Of a DNA stretch of 64,000 nt, positions 36,641 to 46,165 are shown one piece after another. Each line of letters starts with the position of its first letter. The first letter of the stretch is position 1. The position numbers were made by a program, and so were the translations under genes. The notes beneath the pieces are model-generated. The model searched no databases. It was not told where the DNA came from and was given only the letters and a program-made list of their open reading frames with translations. Source of the DNA: CBDFKF01 sp965248765 (lineage in GTDB: Bacteria; Pseudomonadota; Alphaproteobacteria; VGEJ01); assembly GCA_965248765.1 (NCBI GenBank), contig CBDFKF010000002.1, positions 558,001 to 622,000 on the forward strand, read 5' to 3'.

Positions 36641-38165
36641 TACGACAGCCTTCTGATCTCCGGCGCGAAACGCGTGACCGCCGCGCCGCGCCACTGTTTG
36701 AGGTGCACCCGGAACCACAGATAGCGCGCCGACACACCGATGTTCGTCCGCCCAGATACCGCAAGCTCGGTTGCGTTCGCCCGAACGTCGGTTATGCCAT
36801 GGTAGACATAAATATCGTGACCGGTCTGCGGGGTCAGGCGGCTCGTAGCTCACGGTCGCGCCGTAAGCCTCGACATTCGATGCGGCACCCAGGTCAATCG
36901 CTTGCGTTTCGTAGTACGTGCTGTCGGTCTCGGACATCGGGAGGACGTAGGCCCAGAGCTCCGGCGCCGCGAAGTCATCGTCGGCCCATGCCCCGCCTTC
37001 CTGTGTGCGCGTCGACCGCCAGATATAGGTAAAGGCCATTGCTGCGGCGTCAGTGTCTCGACGGCGGGGATGACAAAAACCTTGTAGCCAATTTCCGTGA
37101 TCGGGCTGTAGTTTCCCACCCTGTTGAACAGCCGGCAGAACATACGATAGCGGCCGGTGGACGGGATCAGCACGTTTCCGACAATGGGCTGGTCGCTGTT
37201 GATCGGCGCCACGAGCGCGACATCGGCCCGCGCCGCGGTCAACCACCCGGCCTCATCGATCGCCGCCAGATCACTGACGCCGTCGATCTCCTCCCGCGTA
37301 TAGCGGACCTCGATTCCGGTCACGTCCCGGTTCACCACCGGCATCGCCACGAGCTGGAGCTGCGTCCCGTACTGCTCGGATGAAATGATCACCGGGGCCG
37401 GCATCGGCACGTCCGACCAGCTAAAGGTGACGGTTGTCTCGGCGGAAGGGGACGAGAAGCCGTCCAACGTGACGTGGTAGGCGCTCACGTTGTACGTGCC
37501 TGGCGTATCCACCGTGAATCGCTGGGCGGTGCCGCTGATCGACGCCTCTGTCACGAGCACTTCGTTGCCGTCCGTCACCCGGATCCGGGTTTGATAAGGC
37601 GCATAGTCCCAGATCACGTCGATATGCCAGACCACGGTGCCGTCGCGGGCAATGTCGTAGGTGTAGACCGCGAGCAGGCTGGTGACCGCCGGCACGGTCT
37701 GGATCGTCGGAAAGGTGATGGCGCGTGGCTTCAGTGGCGGCAGCACCAGGGTGTCGGCATAGACCCCGTCGGGCTGCTCGACGAGATCGAGGGTGACCGA
37801 CCAGTCTTCGTTGACGCCGGTGCGCGTGACCATCACCTGATGATCCGCGAACCCATGCTCGGGATCGCTCACCGTCAGCCAATCGCTCGGCGCAATGGCG
37901 AGCCACTCCATGGCCGCGCCGGGCTTTAGGCGGTAACGATACGTGGCGCTCGCCCGCGCCCGCCTGAGCGCGATCGCCAAGAGCCGCGCACCGGCTACGG
38001 GGTCGGCAACGAACGGCCGTGTGCCGATGTCCTGCGGCAGGCGCTCCCCATCGCGGGCCAGCGCATCGGCGTCCGAATATTCCGGCAGCGATGCCTCCAG
38101 CCAGTCGTGCTCGCGCGATTGCGCAAGTGCCAGCGTCGCCGTGTTGATGCGATCCGCGCGCCGAC
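36640..38165 (-). pseudogene. Phage tail tip / host-specificity protein (J-like), several frameshifts
   Basis: The minus strand encodes a large tail-tip protein with fibronectin-like beta modules: YRYRLKPGAAMEWLAIAPSD, TVPAVTSLLAVYTYDIARDG, ITGIEVRYTREE and RYRMFCRLFNRVGNYSPI. Frames change near 37040 and again near 36850 (after SYEPPDP; the continuation is TGHDIYVYHGITDVRANATE), ending VTRFAPEIRRLS at 36640. Its N-terminal half is missing: at about 38165 the sequence becomes that of the upstream gene. Confidence 0.7.
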
Positions 38166-38557
38166 CAGTGCAGGATCTCATGGCCGTCGGAGACGAAGCC
38201 GATCAGATCGCCTAATTCATCGGTGATCCACCGCCCACCGCCGACTTCGATGCAGCCTGCCATCTGCACGATATCGCCGGGCTCAACTGGTGTATCGCCG
38301 GGCAGCACATCGACGCCGGGGAACGTCGCGAAGCCGACCGCGTGCGCGGCACCCACGCCGCCGAATGCATGGCGGACTCGAAGGATGGCGCGGCATTCGG
38401 GCATCGCGTGCCAGGCCGCAACCCCCTTCTGATAGTCGCCCGCCCTCGCTTCGCCCAGCAACCCGGCGATCAATGCCCGCGCCGTCGTCAGGCAGTCGCG
38501 CACCTGCCATTCGTAGGCGCCCTGCTGGGCTGTTAGGATGTCGCTTACGGCGGCCAT
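38166..38557 (-). pseudogene. DUF6950-like phage tail protein, 3' end fused to tail-tip gene
   Basis: Starts at 38557 (MAAVSDILTAQQGAYEWQVR, DCLTTARALIAGLLG). The family-like features DCLT near the start and GDIVQMAGCIEVGGGRWITD later recall tail-assembly proteins located between tail components L and J, including the DUF6950 type. After GFVSDGHEILHW the sequence runs straight into the middle of the J-like gene at about 38165, so a deletion removed the gene end and about half of J. Confidence 0.55.
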
Positions 38558-39056
38558 CTCTGCTCCGCGAGGCCACCCGCAAGCGCGCGCATGTATTCGA
38601 GCCGAGATCGCCAGGGAAGCGCCCCTGCTGATCCTCGTGGCTCCACTTGAGCGGACGGCCCCGGTCGACATCGCCGCCATAGGTCTCGATCTCGATGGTG
38701 TAGATGCCGTTTCTGATTGCCGGCCGCGACAGCCGGCCGACGAACTTGCGCGGCATTCTGGTCCAGCTCTGCCCCTGATCGGTCGAGGCGATCCATTCGA
38801 TCTGCACGGTGAGCGGGCCGGGGTCCTGCAGAAGCTCGATGCGCTGCGCCGTCGTCAGAGGTCCCATGTGGAAGCTCGCCGTCATGCGCCGGTCGGGTGC
38901 TTCAAGTGACGCCTCGGCCGGCGAGAGCGCGATGAAGCTTCGTCCCTGATAGGTCTCGCCATCGAGCGTGAGGTCATCGGCGCCGGACCAGAACCGATAG
39001 ACCGGCGTCGTGTCCGGGAATGTGGCGAGCACGTGAACGAGCGGGTCGGCCGCCAT
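38545..39056 (-). pseudogene. Phage minor tail protein, frameshifted
   Basis: Starts at 39056 (MAADPLVHVLATFPDTTPVY) and is well formed through ETYQGRSFIALSPAEASLEA and IYTIEIETYGGDVDRGRPLK. After RFPGDLG the correct ending (LEYMRALAGGLAEQRWPP) lies in the next frame, so one base has been gained or lost near 38620. The start overlaps the stop of the upstream gene. Confidence 0.6.
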
Positions 39057-39320
39057 CAAATCACTTCCTGCCATGAGAAGGTCCAGGGTCCCCACCAGTC
39101 CGGGGTGCGGCGCAGGGGGCGGGAGCGCACAGCCTGGGCACGCACCCGGATGGTGCCCGCCGGGGCCAGTGTATCGCCCACCTCCAGCGGGCGTTGCGGG
39201 TCGAGGGTGAGGTCCTGGCCGTCGCTCGTCAGGGAGCGGACGGTGTAGACGTGATCGCCGACACGCAGCCTGTTAACGGCGGAGGAATAATGCAGCACGC
39301 GGAGCGGCTGGGCGGTCCGG
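39056..39320 (-). pseudogene. Phage tail protein, 5' end cut by IS21
   Basis: About 80 C-terminal residues (YSSAVNRLRVGDHVYTVRSL, VGDTLAPAGTIRVRAQAV) ending PWTFSWQEVI. The gene is broken by the IS21 element starting about 39324. The coupled stop/start with the next gene supports its place in the tail operon. Family not recognised. Confidence 0.5.
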
Positions 39321-39675
39321 TCGCGGCGGCGCAAAATTGCGCCACCTATAGCCCCTTGTCGGTTGTGGTGAGGGGCATGAGATGTACGGCGTGGAGCTCT
39401 ATGCGGCGGTTCGTCTGGCGGTTGTCGACGAGGGTCTGAGCCATCACGATGCGGGCCGTCGGTTCGGCATCGACCGCCGGACGGTGAAGAAGATGCTGAG
39501 CTATTCGGCGCCGCCGGGCTACCGGCGGCCCAAGCTGGATGGGTTCACCGGCATCGTCGACGCGATCCTGGAGGCGGACACGGATCCGGACGTGCCGCGC
39601 AAGCAGCGCCACACGGCGCACCGGATCTTCGAGCGGCTGCGGGACGAGCACGGGTTCGCCGGCGGCTATACCATG

Positions 39676-41230
39676 CAGACCGTGTGGAAACTCTGGGTGG
39701 CGGGGGATTCCGTCCGTCTCATGGCGATGTTAGGGTCCGCCATGAGACACATTCCTGGCGTTGACCGCTCTCAGGTTCTGCTTCTGCCGGAAGCAGTGGA
39801 CGATTACGTGGGCCGGGATAACCCGGTCCGTTTCATCGATGCCTTCGTGGATGGTTTGGACCTAGCGGCCGCTGGTTTCGAGCGCGCCGCGGCGAAGGCG
39901 ATAGGTCGTCCCGGCTACGATCCGGCGGACCTGCTGAAGCTCTACATATACGGCTATCTCAATCGGGTACGTTCGAGCCGCCGGCTGGAGGCAGAGAGCA
40001 AGCGTAATCTCGAAGTGATCTGGCTGTTGCGGCGTTTGTCGCCAGACTTCAAGACGATCGCCGATTTCCGGCGGATCAATCGGGCGGCCTTCCGACAGGT
40101 GTTTCGGGAGTTCGTGAGGCTATGCCGCGAACTGGAGCTGTTCGGACGCGAGCTGGTGGCGGTTGACGGTACACGGATCAAGGCAGTGAACAGCCGGAAG
40201 CGGAACTTCACCAAAGCGAAGCTGGCGAAGGCGTTGGCCGAGAGCGACGAGAGGTTGTCGCGTTATCTCGACCGGCTCGACGAGGCCGACGAGCAAGACG
40301 AGGGCGGCACCGGCGGCGGCGAGGTGGAGCATATCCAGGAGAAGATCGCTGCGATCCAAGGGCGGCGTGAGCGGTTTGAGGAACATCGAGACGCGCTGGC
40401 TGCGAGTGGCGAGGACCAGCTCTCTTTGACGGATCCGGACAGCCGGGCGATGTACGCCGAGACCCGGGTCGGTGTCGGCTACAACATTCAGATCGCCGTG
40501 GACGCCAAGCACAAACTGATCGCCGAGCAGCAGATCCATAACAAGGTCAGCGATCTCGGTCTATTGGCCGAGACGGCGGTGGTGGCCCGTCGGAACCTGG
40601 CCGTCGATCGGATCGACGCGGTCGCCGACGCGGGCTACTTCAAGATCGAGGATATCGAGGCCTGCGAGAATGCCGGCGTCGTGCCGCATGTGCCCAAGCC
40701 CCAGCGCGGATCCACGGTGAGCCAGGGGCTCTTTCCCAAGGAACGCTTCCGCTATGACGGCGGCGAGGACATTTACATCTGCCCCGACGGCCAACGCCTG
40801 GCGCTACACAGCAAGCGCAAGCGCCGAAGCGATCCTGGAGCGCATGGCAGAACGATTGGCGGCCCGCCCGGAGCTGCTCGATGCGCGCCGTGAAAGCGTC
40901 GAGCATCCCTTCGGCTCAATCAAACAATGGATGGGCCAGGGTGCCTTCCTGACCCGGCGGCTGGAGAACGTGCGCGGCGAGTTCAGCATCACGGCGCTGG
41001 CTTACAACATCCGCCGCGCGATCTCGCTGGTAGGTGTTCCCGCCTTGATCGCCGCCGCGAGGGCATGAGACGGGAATCAGGCCAAAATCGAGCGCCGCAC
41101 ATCGATCCACGGAGGCCTGGAGCCCCTTCCACAGGGCTACCGGCGCCAAACCGCCAGATTACGTGGGATCGCCGCAAATCATGGTTACCTAAACCTCCAT
41201 CCCCGCCACCCAGAGTTTCCACACGGTCTG
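39676..41230 (+). mobile_element. IS1182-family element with 30-bp perfect ends
   Basis: The two ends are perfect 30-bp inverted repeats, beginning CAGACCGTGTGGAAACTCTG at both sides, and the element is flanked by the 4-bp palindromic duplication CATG (39672-39675 and 41231-41234). Length 1555 bp. The clean duplication shows it inserted by ordinary transposition after the IS21 element was already present. Confidence 0.9.
39721..41068 (+). pseudogene. IS1182-family transposase, internally deleted
   Basis: Starts near ATG 39721 or 39742 (MRHIPGVDRSQVLLLPEAVD). The N-terminal and central parts are good: PADLLKLYIYGYLNRVRSSR, ELVAVDGTRIKAVNS with a catalytic Asp, NIQIAVDAKHKLI. After DGQRLALHSKRKRR the family's Cys-rich region is missing, and the end (ILERMAERLAARPEL to VEHPFGSIKQWMGQGAFLTR) is in another frame. 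A deletion plus frameshift near 40815 makes it non-functional. Confidence 0.8.
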
Positions 41231-42262
41231 CATGGTGAAGGACTATGTGCGTTCCCGGCGGCAGTCGACGCGCGAGGCTTTCGTTCCACTGCATCACCCG
41301 CCGGGCCACGCCCAGGTCGACTTCGGCGAGGCGGTGGTGGAGCTGCCGGGCCGGCGCGAGAAGGTTGCCTTCTTCTGCCTGATCCTGCCCCATTCCAATG
41401 TCTGGTTCGTGAAGGCCTCCCCCCGGGAGACGACGGAGGCATTCCTGGACGGCCATGTCAGCGCCTTCGCCTTCCTCGGCGGGGTTCCGCGCTCGATCCT
41501 CTACGACAACACGACCCTGGCGGTGGCGCGGATCCTGGGCGACGGCACGCGCCTCAGGACGCAGGCGTTCTCACATCTTCAGTCGCACTATCTGTTCCGC
41601 GACCGCTTCGGCAGGGGAGCAGGCGGCGGCGCTGCTCGCCGATCTCGAGGCCCTGCGTGATCTGCCGGCGGTTCCCTTCGAGGCCTGCGAGCATGTGCCG
41701 GGCCAGGTCTCGTCGACGGCCCTGGTGCGCTACCGGCTGGTGGACTACTCGGCACCGGCGGTGCACGCCCACAAGAAGGTGACGGTCAAGGGCTATGTCG
41801 ACCGGGTCGAGATCGCGCTCGGCGCCGAGATCGTCGCCCGCCATCGGCGCAGCTATGTCCGCGGCGACGTCGTCTACGACCCGCTGCACTATCTGTCGCT
41901 GCTGGAGAAGAAGCCGGGCGCCCTGGACCAGGCGGCGCCGCTGAGAGGGTGGAAGCTCGATCCGGCCTTCGACACGTTGCGCCGCCTCCTCAAGGCGCGC
42001 TTCGGGCCGCGCGGCAAGCGCGAATACATCCAGGTGCTGCGCCTGCACGAAGACTTCCCGGAACCGCAGGTGGCGGCCGCGGTGCGCGACGCGGTGAAGC
42101 GCCGCCTGATCGGCTTCGACGCCGTCAAGCACCTGCTGCTGGCCCGCATCGAGAGGCGGCCCGTGCATCTCGACCTGTCGCGCTATCCGCACCTGCCCCA
42201 GCCCTTCGTCGCCGCCACGCGGAGCGCCGACTACGCCACCCCGCTGGCCGGTGGGGCCGGCC

Positions 42263-43027
42263 ATGGTTGAGGCCCCCCGCATCCTGCTCGAACATCACCT
42301 GAAGAGGCTGAAGCTGCCGACCTTCCTGCGGGAATACGAGAAACTGGCGCGCCGGTGCGCGGCCGAGGGCCTGGATCATGTGCGGTTCCTGGCCCGGCTG
42401 GTGGAGATGGAGCTGATCGACCGCGAGCGCCGCCTCGTCGAGCGGCTTATCAAGCAGGCCGGGTTCCCTGTCGTCAAACAGCTTGAGAGCTTCGATTTCA
42501 AGGCGATCCCGGCGCTCAACAAGATGCTGGTGCTGGATCTCGCGCGCGGCGAGTATATCGCGCGCCGCGAGAACCTAATCCTGCTCGGCCCGAGCGGCGT
42601 CGGCAAGACCCATGTCGCTCTCGCCCTCGGCCTCGCCGCCTGCCACAAGGGCCTCGGCGTGCGCTTCGCCACAGCCTCCCATCTGGTCCACGAGCTGATC
42701 GAGGCGCGCGACGAGAAGAGGCTGCTCCGCCTCCAGGCCCAGCTCGCCAGGGTCAATCTCCTGATCGTCGACGAGCTCGGCTACGGGCCCCTGTCGCAGA
42801 CCAGAAGCGAGCTGCTGTTCGACGTCTTCAGCCGGCACTACGAGAACGGCGCCACCATCGTGACCTCAAACCTGCCCTTCCAGGAATGGACAACGGTGTT
42901 CGCCAGCGAGCGCCTCACCGGCGCGCTGCTCGACCGCATCACCCACCATGGCCATATCCTGGAGATCAACGGCGAGAGCTACCGCCTCAAGCAGAGCCGG
43001 TCACGACGCCGGCAACCGTCCGAATAA
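42263..43027 (+). CDS. istB: IS21 helper ATPase IstB (second copy)
   Basis: 254 residues from ATG 42263. Walker A GPSGVGKTH, Walker B LLIVDELGYGPLSQ, and TSNLPFQEWTTVF identify IstB. It differs clearly from the other copy at 9681-10409 (for example GGTGTGKTH there), so the two IS21 elements are different lineages. Intact but without a partner here. Confidence 0.92.
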   Translation: MVEAPRILLEHHLKRLKLPTFLREYEKLARRCAAEGLDHVRFLARLVEMELIDRERRLVERLIKQAGFPVVKQLESFDFKAIPALNKMLVLDLARGEYIARRENLILLGPSGVGKTHVALALGLAACHKGLGVRFATASHLVHELIEARDEKRLLRLQAQLARVNLLIVDELGYGPLSQTRSELLFDVFSRHYENGATIVTSNLPFQEWTTVFASERLTGALLDRITHHGHILEINGESYRLKQSRSRRRQPSE

Positions 43028-43100
43028 CCCCCCGCTTGTCCCCGTCGGCCCACAGCCCCCTCCCGTGGACTACGGGGACAAGCTACCACCCAGCCCGCAG

Positions 43101-43142
43101 TACATTTTTACGCCGCCGCGCCGGTACATTTTTACGCCGCCG
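43101..43142. repeat. IS21 end repeats
   Basis: Two copies of TACATTTTTACGCCGCCG (43101-43118 and 43125-43142), 24 bp apart. Multiple inner repeats near the ends are the transposase-binding sites of IS21-type elements. A diverged copy is present near the left end (about 39324-39341, read on the opposite strand). Confidence 0.75.
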
Positions 43143-43150
43143 TTGACACA

Positions 43151-43407
43151 TAGCCGACCACGCGACGCGACCAGGCATCGAGGATGACCGCGACATAGAC
43201 GAAGCCGCTCATGATCGCGACATAGGTGATGTCAGCAACCCAGAGCTGGTTGGGGCCGTCGAGGGTGAGCTCCCGCGCCCGGTTGGGGAAGATCGGTTCA
43301 TCGTGAGCGCTGTCCGTGGTCGCGACAAAGCGGCGGCGTGTCCGCGGCTGAAGATCGTGCTCCCGCGTCAGACGCCGGATCTTCTTGTGGTTGGCCGGCT
43401 CGGCCAC
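43151..43407 (-). pseudogene. IS3-family transposase fragment
   Basis: The minus strand encodes NHKKIRRLTREHDLQPRTRR and then LWVADITYVAIMSGFVYVAV with LDAWSRRVVGY, the first catalytic part of an IS3 OrfB. It is cut after VVGY by the right end of the IS21 element, and its other side is fused to the yibQ fragment at about 43408. Both ends lost. Confidence 0.8.
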
Positions 43408-44049
43408 AGCCAATCAGCAACCCACGCCGCCATCCAGCAGCTGCCGGGAGGTGTGACCTTGGGCTTTGCGCCGTACGCTCCCAACCTTGCCGACTGGATC
43501 GCCCAAGCGCGCGCCGCCGGCCATGAGGTCTTGCTTCAGATCCCCATGGAACCGTTCAATTATCCGACCAACGACCCCGGCCCCCACACGCTCCTGACGT
43601 CGCTCTCTAGTGAAGACAACATTGGCCGTCTCGAATGGTTATTGGGTCGCGGTTCCGGGTATGTTGGCGTAACGAACTACATGGGCTCGCGTTTCACGAG
43701 CTCCGCCGGTCACCTGCGCCCGGTCCTCGACGTCTTGAAGACGCGTGGCCTTCTGTTTCTAGATGCCCGTGTCACTCGCAATAGCGTTGCCGAGCAGGTG
43801 GCGATGGATCTTGGGATTCCCAACGCACAATCGAGCCGTTTCCTCGATCTCGAGGCCTCGCGGGTTGCCATCGATGCGCGCCTTTTCGAGCTTGAGCGTA
43901 TCGCCAAGTCATCGGGCAGCGCTGTCGGGATCGGCTTTCCCTACCCCGTCACCATCGAACGTTTGGCGGCCTGGGCGCAATCGCTTGACGAGAAGGGGCT
44001 GGCACTGGTGCCAGTGTCGGCGCTGGCGGCCGAAACCGTGGAGCCATGA
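43408..44049 (+). pseudogene. YibQ / divergent polysaccharide deacetylase family protein, 5' end lost
   Basis: From about 43408 the plus strand reads SQSATHAAIQQLPGGVTLGF, APYAPNLADWIAQARAAGHE and YVGVTNYMGSRFT, matching the YibQ family, C-terminal domain complete to 44049. The signal or membrane anchor and first part of the domain have been replaced by IS3 sequence. In relatives this gene sits directly before rppH, as here (overlap of four bases), so this is native chromosome. Probably no functional product. Confidence 0.75.
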
Positions 44050-44519
44050 AAAGCGACCCACCTCCTGACGCCTACCGCTCGGGCGTCGGCATGATGCTTT
44101 TGAATGTGGACAACGATGCGTTCGTCGCCCGCCGCCGCGACATGCCGAGCCCATTCTGGCAGATGCCCCAGGGCGGCATCGATGCTGGCGAGTCACCTCA
44201 CGAGTCGGCTTTGCGTGAACTCGAAGAGGAGATCGGCACGAACCGTGCCGAGATCATTGCTGAGAGTCGGGGCTGGTTCACCTATGACCTACCCGCCGAC
44301 CTCGTCGGTCACCTGTGGGGAGGCCGCTTCCGAGGCCAGCGCCAAAAGTGGTTCGCGCTGCGTTTCACTGGCCGGGATGAAGACATCAATCTCGAGACCG
44401 AGCATCCCGAGTTCATCGAGTGGAAGTGGGTCGCGCCGCAGACCCTCCCCCACCTGATCGTGCCGTTCAAACGCGCCCTGTATGCCGAGTTGCTGGTCGA
44501 GTTCCGAGCCCTGCTCTGA
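44046..44519 (+). CDS. rppH: RNA pyrophosphohydrolase (Nudix)
   Basis: 157 residues with a full Nudix box: GGIDAGESPHESALRELEEE IG, preceded by FWQMPQ, both typical of RppH. RppH removes pyrophosphate from 5'-triphosphorylated RNA and starts RNA decay. It overlaps the yibQ stop by four bases and is followed by a terminator. Since the upstream gene is broken, its promoter may now come from IS sequence. Confidence 0.93.
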   Translation: MKSDPPPDAYRSGVGMMLLNVDNDAFVARRRDMPSPFWQMPQGGIDAGESPHESALRELEEEIGTNRAEIIAESRGWFTYDLPADLVGHLWGGRFRGQRQKWFALRFTGRDEDINLETEHPEFIEWKWVAPQTLPHLIVPFKRALYAELLVEFRALL

Positions 44520-44558
44520 GGGTAGGAGCCGCCGACGACTCGGGTGCCGAAAAGACGA

Positions 44559-44582
44559 GGGCCGCGCAACATAGCGCGGCCC
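44559..44582 (+). terminator. Terminator between rppH and the VOC gene
   Basis: Perfect nine-pair stem GGGCCGCGC (44559-44567) and GCGCGGCCC (44574-44582), loop AACATA, followed by GTTTGTTGTT. It lies 40 bp past the rppH stop, between converging genes, so it may act in both directions. Confidence 0.75.
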
Positions 44583-44627
44583 GTTTGTTGTTACTGGCGC
44601 CGCCGGCTCGGCGCCGATAAGCTTGGT

Positions 44628-45188
44628 TCAGGCGGTTACCTTGGCCTTTTTCCTTGCCCGCGACTTGCCCTTGGCTTTGGTCTTCGCCTTCAGCCGCTCC
44701 TTCTGCACGTCACGTTGGACCCTCTCGAGCGTTTTCCACGGCCGGTCCTGCCCCTCGAAGTTGAACTCGCATTTGACCCCGTGCGGGTCATAGCAGAACA
44801 CCTGGTGCAGATCCATGCCCGGGACCTCGCGATCGGTCCATTTGATGCCATTTGCGTCCAGACGAGCGGTGAATTTCTCGAAGTTGTGGGCACGGAACGC
44901 AATGTGATCGACGGCACCGCAGTCCTTGGGAACACAGTCCAAATGATCATCACCCAGCTCACCGCTGTGGTCAGGCAGCGGCGATTTGGTCTGCATAACG
45001 TGCACCACCGGGACGCTCCCGCTGTACAGCCACAGTCCCGGCTGATTGAAATTGGGGCGCCAGCCCTCCTCGAACCCTAGGCCATCCACGTAGAACCGAC
45101 GGCATTCCTCAACGTCGTTGGTGAGAACGTTTACATGATCGAGCGTGGCAATATGCCCTAGTTTGCCGGTCTTCATATTGAGTGTCAT
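44628..45188 (-). CDS. VOC-superfamily (glyoxalase/dioxygenase fold) protein with Lys-rich tail
   Basis: 186 residues. LDHVNVLTNDVEECRRFYVD, VDHIAFRAHNFEKFTARLDA and YDPHGVKCEFNFEG have the His...His...Glu metal-ligand layout of VOC proteins. The last 30 residues are extremely basic (KAKTKAKGKSRARKKAK), not part of the fold. Substrate unknown; probably a lyase, dioxygenase or resistance-type protein. Confidence 0.75.
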   Translation of the reverse strand: MTLNMKTGKLGHIATLDHVNVLTNDVEECRRFYVDGLGFEEGWRPNFNQPGLWLYSGSVPVVHVMQTKSPLPDHSGELGDDHLDCVPKDCGAVDHIAFRAHNFEKFTARLDANGIKWTDREVPGMDLHQVFCYDPHGVKCEFNFEGQDRPWKTLERVQRDVQKERLKAKTKAKGKSRARKKAKVTA

Positions 45189-45328
45189 GAGTCCTCCTCG
45201 GATGGTCAGCCCGCGCAGCGGCGGCGGTCAAGCTCTTGGAGCGATGATACTTAACCCCCCCGGGGGTGGCAATAACCGCAGCCGCGACCCTGCCCCCACA
45301 CGCCCTCAGCGCCGCAAGTTCAGCGCGA

Positions 45329-45440
45329 TCAGGAACGGATGGACGGCCCGGCCAGCGCCCGATTGAGATTGTAGGCCGCGCTGATCACCGCGAGATGGGT
45401 GAACGCCTGGGGAAAATTACCGAGGTGTTCGCCGCGCCGA
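45329..45440 (-). pseudogene. Glycoside hydrolase family 15-like C-terminal fragment
   Basis: Reads GEHLGNFPQAFTHLAVISAA YNLNRAL before the stop at 45329, the C-terminal motif of GH15 glucoamylase/trehalase-type enzymes. The rest of the gene has been replaced by an IS3 fragment whose frame continues directly into it near 45440. Confidence 0.6.
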
Positions 45441-45685
45441 ATCTTCCCGATGTGGCGCCGAGCGGGTAGCACGATGGGGTAGACGGCTTCGACCTTCAGC
45501 GTCTTCATGAAGCTCTCGACCTTGGCGTTGTCGTAGGGATTGCCGCGTCGGCCCATCGAGCCGACAAGACCGTGCTTGGTGAGCTTCCTTCGATATTCCT
45601 GGGCTGCATATTGTGACCCACGGTCGGAGTGGTGGATGCAGCCTCGCGACGGATTGCGTGAGGCAATCGCCGCCTCGAGAGCCGA
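45441..45685 (-). pseudogene. IS3-family transposase fragment (second)
   Basis: From about 45685 the minus strand reads ASRNPSRGCIHHSDRGSQYA, then RGNPYDNAKVESFMKTLKVE, the second catalytic Asp and the Glu region of an IS3 OrfB. It is broken on both sides, by the ABC-ATPase fragment and by the GH15 fragment. It supplies the OrfB part that the 43151 fragment lacks but the order on the strand is wrong for a simple split. Confidence 0.75.
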
Positions 45686-46149
45686 CCGCCGGCGTCGACA
45701 TCGAGCTGCGCCGCCAGCTCTGGACCCGGGTGCGCGAGCTCAATTCGGGCGGCACGACCATCGTCTTGACCACCCACTATCTGGAAGAAGCCGAGCAGCT
45801 CTGCGATCAGATCGCCATCATCCACCGCGGCCGGGTGGTGGCCGCCGATACCACGGTGGCGCTGGTGCAACGACTGGACCACAAGGAGCTGACGCTGGCG
45901 CTGGCCGAGGCGCCGACCGAGATCCCGGCTCCGCTCGCTGGCTACGAGGTCGAGCTCACCCCCTTTCGCCAGCTCCGCATCCGCTACCAGCCAAGCCGCA
46001 CCCAGATCGCCGAGATCCTGGCGGCGGTGCAGGCCGCCGGCCTCACGATCTTGGATATGACGACCGAGGAATCCGATCTCGAAGACATCTTCCTCGCCCT
46101 CACCGGCGATGCCGCCGAGACAGATGCGGAGGCGCCACCCTCGGCCTGA
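45686..46149 (+). pseudogene. ABC transporter ATP-binding protein, 3' part
   Basis: Begins at EPTAGVDIELRRQLWTRVRE, just after the Walker B site, with the H-loop region TTIVLTTHYLEEAEQLCDQI and a C-terminal domain ending EDIFLALTGDAAET. This is the DrrA/NodI-like exporter ATPase type. The Walker A half is lost to the IS3 junction at about 45686. No permease gene follows. Confidence 0.75.
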
Positions 46150-46165
46150 GAGGCGCGGTGATCCG

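Larger units (their letters stand above)
39382..42270 (+). pseudogene. istA: IS21 transposase IstA, split by IS1182 and internally deleted
   Basis: The N-terminus (MYGVELYAAVRLAVVDEGLS, HDAGRRFGIDRRTVKKML) runs to FAGGYT near 39671. The IS1182 element follows, and the reading resumes at MVKDYVRSRRQSTREAFVPL with the catalytic VDFGEAVVEL and SILYDNTTLAV. Near 41610 another deletion and frameshift removes about 60 residues before LADLEALRDLPAVPFEACEH, which then runs to 42270. Not functional. Confidence 0.8.
39324..43150 (+). mobile_element. IS21-family element carrying a nested IS1182 element
   Basis: Holds a broken istA and an intact istB. The right end reads TGTGTCAACGGCGGCG on the minus strand from 43150, with inner repeats of TACATTTTTACGCCGCCG. 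The left side shows only one related inner repeat (about 39324-39341), and the outer terminus could not be found, so the left end is probably trimmed. A complete-length IS1182-type element sits in istA. Confidence 0.75.

Noticed and set aside
43101..43142. Regular short repeats as a possible CRISPR array
   Set aside because: Only two units with a six-base spacer, at the end of an IS21 element, and no cas genes. They fit transposase-binding repeats.
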